Positions 1-6,196 of a stretch of 15,991 bases of DNA are shown in pieces. The DNA comes from an uncultured Kiritimatiellota bacterium (GTDB lineage Bacteria > Verrucomicrobiota > Kiritimatiellia > RFP12 > UBA1067), in contig CAKURH010000087.1 of NCBI GenBank assembly GCA_934675625.1, forward strand, positions 1 to 15,991, in the 5' to 3' direction. The notes beneath the pieces were generated by a model. The model saw only the letters and a list, made by a program, of their open reading frames with translations. It was not told the DNA's origin and did no database searches. The translations under genes and the position numbers were made by a program. Position 1 is the stretch's first letter. Each line of letters begins with the position of its first letter.

Positions 1-543
1 CCGCCGAAGGTCGATGGCTGGGTGGATCGCGCCAACTGGCCGGGGACGTGGACCTACGCCCAGTCGGATGCGGAGGGTTTCTCCCTGCACGGCACGCCGC
101 GCCTGTTTCGGGCCTGCCATGACGGCACCAACCTTTATCTGGCGGCAAGGGCCCCGCACTACCGCTGGGAGCAGCCGGCGACGAATGCCGTGTCCGACGT
201 GGACTGGGTGCGCTTCCGCTTTGCGAACCGCGTGGTGGAGATTCGCGCGGACGGAACGGTGACGGACAGCGGAGCGACTGCGCCCCGGTCGCTGCGGCAC
301 TTCGTCGGCATCGAGAAGACGCAGAAGAAGGGCATGGGCTGGTTTATGACGTATCAGGTGGCGATTCCGCTTGCGGAGCTGGGCGTGTCGGTCGGGGGCC
401 CGAATGCGATTGCCTTTGACTTCGCGATTCACGACGCGCTCACCGGCGAGACGCGCCATCACAATCCGACGAACAAGGACGCGACGCCGTCGGTGTTCCG
501 GGTGGAGTTCCCCGAAAACCTGTTCACGAAACCATCGCGCTGA
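1..543 (+). CDS. CBM9-like carbohydrate-binding domain protein, 3' part
   Basis: The frame is open from the first base of the window, so the gene starts upstream and only its last 180 residues are visible. They read as one beta-sandwich of the carbohydrate-binding module family 9-like type: an opening K-V-D-G-W-x-D-x-x-x-W motif near window residues 3-13, a middle D-G-T-N-L-Y-L-A strand, and a late 'VAIPLAELGV' strand followed by 'AFDFAIHDA'. In this fold such modules often sit at the C-terminus of secreted glycosidases or stand alone as exported sugar-binding proteins. The stop is TGA at 541-543. The GH2 gene starts 42 bp downstream on the same strand with no visible terminator between, so the two are probably cotranscribed. 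A GTG at 22 could be read as a start, but it lies inside the conserved motif and is not one. The catalytic partner, if any, lies outside the window. Confidence 0.75.
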   Translation, partial: PPKVDGWVDRANWPGTWTYAQSDAEGFSLHGTPRLFRACHDGTNLYLAARAPHYRWEQPATNAVSDVDWVRFRFANRVVEIRADGTVTDSGATAPRSLRHFVGIEKTQKKGMGWFMTYQVAIPLAELGVSVGGPNAIAFDFAIHDALTGETRHHNPTNKDATPSVFRVEFPENLFTKPSR

Positions 544-585
544 CGCAAAAGCCGCGAAGGTTCTTGCGGTAGAAATCCAAGAAAC

Positions 586-3500
586 ATGACTCATATGACC
601 AAGATGAAGATGAGACGTTTAGTGGTGGCGGTGGTTTGCGCGGTGGTATTCCTGCCTGTCTGCGCGGTGACGCCGTTTCCGAAGGTGTCCGAGCCGCGCG
701 CGCTCACCACGGGGCCGCACGAGCATTTCATCGCGAACTATTTTGCGCTGGACGCCTGGAGCCCGAACCAGCGGTACATGGTCGCCTTGGAGACGGATCT
801 GAACGGACGGCTCCCGGAGGCCGGCGAACGCTGCACGCTCGGCGTCATCGACCTGGAGGACGCCAACCGCTTCATCCCCGTGACCACGACCGCATGCTGG
901 AACTTCCAGGAGGCGGCGATGGCGTTCTGGATCGACGACGACACCATCCTGTTCAATGACGTGCGCGAGGGCCGGTTCCGCACCGTCGTCATGAACTGGC
1001 GCACGCGACAGGAGCTTCGCGTGCTGCCGATGCCGGTCTCCGCCGTCTCGGAAGACCGAACCTGGGCGGTGTGCATCAACTACGCCCGGCTCTCGCTCAC
1101 GCGCCCCGACTACGGCTATGCCGGGCCGGGACAGGATTCGCTGGAAGACGTGGAATGGCCGGAGAACGACGGCCTCTGGACGATGGATCTGAAGACGGGG
1201 GCGGTGAAGCTGATCCTGTCGGTGGCCGAGGGACGTTCGCTGATGGTGCCCACGAAACCCGTGCCGGGCAAGCCGGGGCATCCGCTGGCCTACTACTGCC
1301 ACACGGTGATTTCGAAGGATGGCGCAAAGATCTTCTTTCTGGCCCGTTCCGTCAACTGGTTTGACCGGCAGACGCACGAGACCTCGATCTGGGAGACCAC
1401 GGCGTTCACGGTCAACCGCGACGGCACCGGGCTTCGCCGCTGCTTCAAGGACGGCTGGGCGGGATCGCACTTCAACTGGGCGCCGGACGGCTCGCATCGG
1501 ATGATCGTCACCGCCAAGTGGAACGCGCACCTGACGGGCGAACACTGGTCGAAGAACATGAGCTGGCAGCCGGTGGAGTTCACCGTTGGCGAGGAGGAGA
1601 AGGTGCGGCACATCGGCAAGGGCTTCGCCGACAGGGACTGGCACTGCGTCTATTCGCCCGACGGCAAGTTCATGAGCGGCGAGACCTACTGGGACTGGGA
1701 ACGTGGGCGTTTCGAGCGTCCCTGGGTGCTGATTCGGCTGGAGGACGACGCGATCATGCCGATTCGCGAATTCTTCGTGCCGGAGAAGTATCGCGGCACC
1801 TATTGGCGCTGCGACCTTCATGCGCGCTGGCGGAAAGACGGTCGGCAGCTCGCCTTCAATTCGGTGCATGAGGGTTCGCGGCAGATCTACGTGATGGACG
1901 TCACGCCGGGGACGGAGGAGACGCCGGCGCCCGTGGCCGGGCGGATGCCGTTGGAGGGACTGTGGGATTTTCGGCTTGAAAAGGGCAAGACGCTGGAGGA
2001 TCTGTCGCTGCCGGACTTCACTCCCGCCGAGAAGATGGTCGTTCCCGGCTGCTGGGACGCGCTCTCCCACCATTGGAACGAACGCGGCACGGGGCTTTAC
2101 CGTCGCATCTTCAATCTGGAGCGGGACGTGCCGGCGGCGTATCTGGTGGTCGATGGCATGTGCCTGCGGGCCAGGGCGTTTCTCGATGGGCGAGAACTGG
2201 GTACGCGCGTGACGCCTTGGATGCGGATCGAGTTCGCCACGGGTGCGCTCGCGGCGGGGGCGCACGAGCTGGTGCTGGCCGTCGACTCCACGGTGGATGA
2301 GCCTCGGCGGACAAGGCTTTTCAGGAATGAATACGACTTCTATCCGAATGGCGGCATTCATCACGGGGTGTGGCTGGAGACGCTCGTGTCGCCGGACGCG
2401 GTGCGCAGGGTGCGGGTGAGGACGCGGGACTACCGCACGGGCGAGGTCGAGCTGGAGCTTGTCGCGGCCGGAGGGGCGGTGGCCGCAGACGGCGAATACC
2501 CGGTCGCGTTTGACGGCGCGGCCGCGCGGCGGGTTCGGTTTCGGAATGGACGCGCACGGGTGAAGGTGCCGGGATTCAGGCTGTGGTCTCCTGAGGAGCC
2601 GAATCTCCATCGGGTGGAGGTGGCGGGTGTGGGCGCGCGCTTTGGCATCCGCCAGGTGGGAACGGGGAATCGGCGCATCACGCTGAACGGCAAGCCGATC
2701 TACCTGAAGGGCGTGTGTCGGCATGAGATGCATTATGAATTCGGCTCCACCACGCCGAAGCAGCTGATGTACGAAGACCTGATGAACCTCAGGGATCTCG
2801 GCGGCAATTTCGTGCGGGGGGTGCACTATCCCCAGTGCGAGGCGTTTCTGGATCTCTGCGACGAGCTCGGCATTCTCGTCTGGGAGGAATCGCTTGGCTG
2901 GGGGAACGACGCGAAGCAGATGGGCGATCCTGAGTTTGCGCGTCTGCAGGAACAGGTCACGCGGCAGATGGTGCGGGAGTCGATGAACCATCCCTCGGTC
3001 ATCATTTCCGGGTTCCTCAACGAGCCGCATTCCGGCACAAAGGAGGCGTTGGCCCTGGTGAACCGCCTGGTGGAAGCGGTGAAGGCGGAGGATCCCGGCC
3101 ACCTCGTCACCTTCGCGTGCAGCCACACCGAGACGGACATTTCGCATGTCAAGACCGACATCATTGCCTACAACACCTATCCCTGCTGGTATAACGACGA
3201 AATGGTCGAGGGGACGCCCGAGGAGATGCGGGCGAACATCCGGCGCTGTCACGACCGCATTACGAAGTATTTCAGGGATCGCTACCGGGATGACCGGCCG
3301 ATTGTCGTCAGCGAAATAGGCGTCAAGGCCGATTACGGCGTGCGCGATCCACGGGGAAAGGCGCAGTATACGGAGGACGGTCAGGCCGAGTACACGCGAA
3401 TCATGTTGGAGGAGATGCTGGCCCAGCCGGAGATTGCGGGCTTTTCGATCTGGCAGTTCACCGACTGCAAGACCTACACGCGCACGAAGGGGCTGCGCAA

Positions 3501-3594
3501 CCGCTCCTACGGGGTCAACACCGGCGGACTCTATGACCTCTATCGCCGACCGAAGATGGCGGTAGAGGAAGTGAAGAAGGTCCTTAAGGACTGA
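586..3594 (+). CDS. Secreted TolB-like beta-propeller fused to GH2 glycosidase
   Basis: This 1002-residue exported protein has a signal peptide at residues 1-27, with a basic stretch to R11, a hydrophobic core and probable cleavage after A27. Residues about 35-450 form a TolB/WD40-like propeller with blades such as 'NWAPDGS' and 'RWRKDGRQLAFNS...RQIYVMDV'. Residues about 454-1002 are a glycoside hydrolase family 2 module: a sugar-binding jelly roll ('GLWDF', 'VPGCWD'), an Ig-like domain and a TIM barrel. In the barrel, N812-E813-P814 fits the acid/base and E910 in 'VVSEIG' the nucleophile. Both glutamates are present, so the enzyme is probably an active retaining beta-glycosidase. At the position of the N-x-K motif of true glucuronidases it has N978-T-G980, so beta-glucuronidase is less likely than a galactosidase-type activity; the substrate is not determined. 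The start is uncertain, because in-frame ATGs at 595, 604 and 610 also exist and none has a clear Shine-Dalgarno. The 3' end overlaps the convergent regulator gene. Confidence 0.85.
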   Translation: MTHMTKMKMRRLVVAVVCAVVFLPVCAVTPFPKVSEPRALTTGPHEHFIANYFALDAWSPNQRYMVALETDLNGRLPEAGERCTLGVIDLEDANRFIPVTTTACWNFQEAAMAFWIDDDTILFNDVREGRFRTVVMNWRTRQELRVLPMPVSAVSEDRTWAVCINYARLSLTRPDYGYAGPGQDSLEDVEWPENDGLWTMDLKTGAVKLILSVAEGRSLMVPTKPVPGKPGHPLAYYCHTVISKDGAKIFFLARSVNWFDRQTHETSIWETTAFTVNRDGTGLRRCFKDGWAGSHFNWAPDGSHRMIVTAKWNAHLTGEHWSKNMSWQPVEFTVGEEEKVRHIGKGFADRDWHCVYSPDGKFMSGETYWDWERGRFERPWVLIRLEDDAIMPIREFFVPEKYRGTYWRCDLHARWRKDGRQLAFNSVHEGSRQIYVMDVTPGTEETPAPVAGRMPLEGLWDFRLEKGKTLEDLSLPDFTPAEKMVVPGCWDALSHHWNERGTGLYRRIFNLERDVPAAYLVVDGMCLRARAFLDGRELGTRVTPWMRIEFATGALAAGAHELVLAVDSTVDEPRRTRLFRNEYDFYPNGGIHHGVWLETLVSPDAVRRVRVRTRDYRTGEVELELVAAGGAVAADGEYPVAFDGAAARRVRFRNGRARVKVPGFRLWSPEEPNLHRVEVAGVGARFGIRQVGTGNRRITLNGKPIYLKGVCRHEMHYEFGSTTPKQLMYEDLMNLRDLGGNFVRGVHYPQCEAFLDLCDELGILVWEESLGWGNDAKQMGDPEFARLQEQVTRQMVRESMNHPSVIISGFLNEPHSGTKEALALVNRLVEAVKAEDPGHLVTFACSHTETDISHVKTDIIAYNTYPCWYNDEMVEGTPEEMRANIRRCHDRITKYFRDRYRDDRPIVVSEIGVKADYGVRDPRGKAQYTEDGQAEYTRIMLEEMLAQPEIAGFSIWQFTDCKTYTRTKGLRNRSYGVNTGGLYDLYRRPKMAVEEVKKVLKD

Positions 3595-4745
3595 ACGCGC
3601 CAGTCGCGCATGGACTGGCCGACGTGGCGCTTGAAGAGGTTCTTGAGGTAGTTCGCGTTTGGGTAGCCCGCGCGGCGCGCGACCTCCTCGATTGGCAAGT
3701 CCGTCTCGGCGAGCAGTCGCTTCACTTCGCCGAGGCGGACGGCGAGGATCGCCTGCAGCAGGGAGGTTCCCGTCTCCTCGCGAAAGCGCAGGTCGGCGAG
3801 GCTGCGCGAGACGCCGAGGTGGCGCACGACGTCCGCCGCCGTGATGCCCCGTCGCGCGTGTGCGTCGATGTAGGCCCGCGCGGCCCGCGCAATCGACTGT
3901 CCGACCGAGGCGTTGCGCGTCGAGCCGCGCTCCTCGATGCTGCGGAGGCCGACGAGGAAGACGCGTTTCTTCGGACGCGCCCCGTACATCATCGCCTGCA
4001 GTTCGCGTGCCGCACGGTAGCCTTCCGTCTCGAAGTCCGGCGCGAGGCTCGTCAGCGAGGGCCGCACGTAGTCGCAGACCATCTCGTCGTCGCCGACGGA
4101 GAGGACTTCGATGTCGTCGGGGATCTTGAGTCCGGCGTCGCGCGCCGTCTCGATGATGCGGCGTCCGACGTCGTCGTAGGCCGCGAAGACGCCGCAGGGC
4201 TTTGGCAGGGCGAGGAGTCGCCGGGCGAGTTCTTTCGTCGGACGGGTCTCGGCGCGTTCGAGGGTTTCGGCCTTCAGGCCGTGCGCCGCGAGCTCGTCGG
4301 CGAACGCCGCGCCGCGCTCTGCGCTCCAGGCGCGCGCCGTCGCGGCCTCCGCAAAGGCGAATGTGCGGAGCAGGGGACTGGACGCGAGTCGCCGCGCGGC
4401 GGCCTTGCCGAACGCGGCGTTGTCATCGTTGACGAAGACGGAGCGCGGAATGCGCGCGAGCGCGTCGTCGCTTGGCTGGTCGATGAAGACGGCCGGCGCG
4501 CCGAGACGGGCGTAGAGGCGGTTTGTGTCACGGTCCTTCGGCGAGATGAAGATGTAGCCGTCATACTTCTCGCGGACGGCAGCGCGCAGGACGCGCGGTG
4601 CGTAGTCCGCAAATGAGCGGACGAGGTTCAGGTCCCACGCGCGGCCCTCGCCGAGGAAGCGGTAGATGCCCGTGAGGTGTCGCCGCCCCGCCGCGCTGGC
4701 GAGGTTGACGAACGCGAAGACCCGAAATCGCCTTTTTCGATTCAC
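3540..4745 (-). CDS. XylR-type AraC-family transcriptional regulator
   Basis: This 401-residue cytoplasmic regulator has a LacI/periplasmic-binding-protein-like sugar sensor at residues about 6-272, with 'VFAFVNLASAAGRRHLTGIY', 'YDGYIFIS', 'FVNDDNAAFGKAAARRLA', 'PCGVFAAYDD' and 'VLSVGDDEMVCDYVRPSLTS'. A C-terminal AraC DNA-binding domain follows, with two helix-turn-helices near residues 302-322 and 352-373, ending at 'MRDWR' (383). The order matches E. coli XylR and its many PVC-phylum relatives, which sense a sugar and activate nearby catabolic genes; the effector here is not known. The start is GTG at 4745; no later start keeps the first strand of the sensor domain. A promoter -10 element lies only 7 nt upstream, so the mRNA may be leaderless. 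Residues 384-401, a tail beyond the HTH core, are encoded antisense to the end of the GH2 gene. Likely targets are that gene or the operon at 6197, both inferred from position. Confidence 0.9.
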   Translation of the reverse strand: MNRKRRFRVFAFVNLASAAGRRHLTGIYRFLGEGRAWDLNLVRSFADYAPRVLRAAVREKYDGYIFISPKDRDTNRLYARLGAPAVFIDQPSDDALARIPRSVFVNDDNAAFGKAAARRLASSPLLRTFAFAEAATARAWSAERGAAFADELAAHGLKAETLERAETRPTKELARRLLALPKPCGVFAAYDDVGRRIIETARDAGLKIPDDIEVLSVGDDEMVCDYVRPSLTSLAPDFETEGYRAARELQAMMYGARPKKRVFLVGLRSIEERGSTRNASVGQSIARAARAYIDAHARRGITAADVVRHLGVSRSLADLRFREETGTSLLQAILAVRLGEVKRLLAETDLPIEEVARRAGYPNANYLKNLFKRHVGQSMRDWRVQSLRTFFTSSTAIFGRR

Positions 4746-4752
4746 GTCGGGC

Positions 4753-4765
4753 AGTATATCATAAA
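4753..4765 (-). promoter_or_regulatory. Extended -10 promoter of the XylR-type regulator
   Basis: On the minus strand this reads TTTATGATATACT, an extended -10 (TG-N-TATACT) in an AT-rich patch within GC-rich DNA. The hexamer ends 7 nt before the GTG start, so a transcript starting at the usual distance would begin about one base before the start codon. No clear -35 hexamer was seen. Confidence 0.55.
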
Positions 4766-4803
4766 ATGGCGGCGGAGGAAAACGGGGGAATAGCGACTCC
4801 GTC

Positions 4804-4821
4804 TGTCAGCTATATCTGACA
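4804..4821. promoter_or_regulatory. TGTCAG-N6-CTGACA palindrome, candidate operator
   Basis: A perfect 6-bp inverted repeat, TGTCAG/CTGACA, flanks CTATAT, whose central TATA is also self-complementary. A second TGTCAG followed by TTATAACT begins at 4844, exactly 40 bp downstream, and runs into the ATPase promoter. A repeated half-site in phase with the helix, next to a promoter, suggests a protein-binding site for the ATPase gene. The binding protein is unknown, and the divergent regulator could also use it. Confidence 0.5.
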
Positions 4822-4857
4822 CAATTCGATTCTTGGCGTTGCGTGTCAGTTATAACT

Positions 4858-4868
4858 TATGCTATACT
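4858..4868 (+). promoter_or_regulatory. Extended -10 promoter of the AAA_14 ATPase gene
   Basis: TATGCTATACT includes a TG at 4860-4861 and the hexamer TATACT at 4863-4868, a good extended -10. The predicted transcription start near 4875 gives a leader of about 15 nt that contains a short Shine-Dalgarno-like GAGG at 4878-4881, before the ATG at 4890. This is the only one of the five promoters of this kind in the window with room for a ribosome-binding site. Confidence 0.6.
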
Positions 4869-4889
4869 ACCTCACGGTGAGGTTGAAAA

Positions 4890-6104
4890 ATGGTCAAAAG
4901 AAGCATCTATCTGGACAAGATTGCCCCGTTTGTCGGCACGGACGTCATCAAAGTCATTACTGGGATGCGCCGAAGCGGCAAGTCGGTTCTGCTGGAGCAG
5001 ATTCAGGGCATTCTGCGCGAGCGGAATCCCAAGGCCCGCATTTTCTCGGTGAATCTTGAAGACGATGAGAATGCGCGCTTTCGGGAAAAGGGCGTTCTCT
5101 TTGATTACTTGAACGGAATGCTGAAAGAGGCCAAAGGAGAGATGGTGTATCTTTTCCTCGACGAGGTACACGACATTGACGGATGGGAGACGGCCGTCAA
5201 TTCGCTCCGTCTGCGCAAGAATGCGGACTTGTACATCACAGGCTCGAATTCCAAGCTTCTTTCGGGCGAACTGGCGACCTATCTGACAGGGCGTTATGTC
5301 GAGATAAAGATGACGCCGTTCTCCTTTGTCGAGTTTGTCGAAGCGGCACAGACGGTTTGGCCGAAGGAAGACCGTACGCAGCTCTTCAACCGCTATCTGA
5401 CCTGTGGAGGCGTACCGTTTCTGGCGAAGATCGGCTATGATGCGGTCGCGTCGCGCGCCTATCTTCAGGACCTGTTCGGCGCCATCCTCCTGAAGGATGT
5501 CGTTCGGCGCAAGCAGATTCGCGATGTCGACCTGCTGGAGCGCATTGTGCGCTTCGTGCTGTCAGAGGTCGGCCACACGTTTTCGGCCCGCCGGATCGTC
5601 GCGTTCCTCAAGAACGAACGGCGCGAGACGTCTGTCGAGACGGTGCTCAATTACCTTGCGGCCTGCGAAGAGGCGTTCCTGATTGCGCGCGTGCCGCGCG
5701 AAGACCTGATCGGCAAGCGGATCCTGTCCGTGGACGAGAAGTTCTACGTGACGGACACGGGGTTGCGTAACGAGGTCGTGCGCGGCAGCCTGCGCCGTGA
5801 TGTCGATCGGCTGTTGGAGAACGTGGTCTACTTCGAGTTTCTGCGCCGGGGCTATGGCGTCACGGTCGGACGCGTCCGTGAGAAGGAGATTGACTTTTTC
5901 TGCAGCCGTAGCGACGGAAACGTCTATGTGCAGGTGGCGTATACGGTCGGAGGCGAGGAGACGCGCGAACGCGAGTTCAGTGCGCTCGAAGCCGTCAAGA
6001 CGGCAGATCGCAAGCTGTTGCTGACGATGGACAGGTTCGACATGAGCGATGGTGACATCCGACATCGGTATATCCCGGACTTCCTCTGCGAAAAGGATGC
6101 CTAA
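4890..6104 (+). CDS. AAA_14 / DUF4143 family ATPase
   Basis: This 404-residue protein is of the AAA_14 plus DUF4143 type, near the usual family length. Residues 25-32 'GMRRSGKS' form the Walker A motif, residues 87-92 'YLFLDE' the Walker B, and 'ITGSNSKLLS' (116-125) is the sensor-like loop typical of the family. 'TGRYVEIKMTPFSFVEF' (133-149) marks the family lid. The C-terminal DUF4143 part contains 'YVTDTGLRN' and a PD-(D/E)XK nuclease-like fold: E310, D335 in 'EIDFF' and 'YVQVAY' at 346-351. The last motif lacks the usual lysine, so nuclease activity is doubtful. The cellular role of the family is unknown; links to defence or mobile DNA have been suggested, but nothing here proves them. 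The gene has its own promoter and TGTCAG repeats, and it sits between the regulator and the glycosidase operon like an inserted single-gene cassette. Its sequence looks less GC-biased than its neighbours, by eye only. Confidence 0.9.
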   Translation: MVKRSIYLDKIAPFVGTDVIKVITGMRRSGKSVLLEQIQGILRERNPKARIFSVNLEDDENARFREKGVLFDYLNGMLKEAKGEMVYLFLDEVHDIDGWETAVNSLRLRKNADLYITGSNSKLLSGELATYLTGRYVEIKMTPFSFVEFVEAAQTVWPKEDRTQLFNRYLTCGGVPFLAKIGYDAVASRAYLQDLFGAILLKDVVRRKQIRDVDLLERIVRFVLSEVGHTFSARRIVAFLKNERRETSVETVLNYLAACEEAFLIARVPREDLIGKRILSVDEKFYVTDTGLRNEVVRGSLRRDVDRLLENVVYFEFLRRGYGVTVGRVREKEIDFFCSRSDGNVYVQVAYTVGGEETREREFSALEAVKTADRKLLLTMDRFDMSDGDIRHRYIPDFLCEKDA

Positions 6105-6138
6105 AGCGGTCTGGTCAATCCTGTCGGTATGTTGTTGA

Positions 6139-6170
6139 AATGATACGATTATTTTGGTTCAATGGTACGA
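6139..6170 (+). repeat. AATGRTACGA direct repeat, candidate regulator site
   Basis: AATGATACGA at 6139-6148 and AATGGTACGA at 6161-6170 match in 9 of 10 bases and start 22 bp apart, about two helical turns. They end 10 bp before the -10 element of the operon promoter, where AraC-type activators commonly bind as direct repeats. Binding by the XylR-type regulator encoded at 3540-4745 is an inference. Confidence 0.4.
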
Positions 6171-6175
6171 CATGA

Positions 6176-6186
6176 TTTGCTACAAT
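6176..6186 (+). promoter_or_regulatory. Extended -10 promoter of the four-gene glycosidase operon
   Basis: TTTGCTACAAT has the extended -10 form TG-C-TACAAT, with the hexamer at 6181-6186. The ATG at 6197 is only 10 nt beyond the hexamer, giving a predicted leader of about 4 nt and no Shine-Dalgarno. No good -35 was found, in keeping with dependence on an activator at the direct repeat just upstream. Confidence 0.55.
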
Positions 6187-6196
6187 ATGCGGCATC

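Noticed and set aside
619..3252. 877-codon open frame on the minus strand opposite the GH2 gene
   Set aside because: It mirrors a clear gene, its protein is rich in Arg, His and Pro without domains, and long antisense frames are expected at this GC content.
3624..4616. 330-codon plus-strand frame opposite the regulator
   Set aside because: The minus strand encodes a well-conserved sensor plus HTH; the plus reading has no domain.
6121..6130. CTGTCGGTAT after the ATPase as a third TGTCAG-type site
   Set aside because: It needs a substitution and a gap to match the upstream copies and has no inverted partner.
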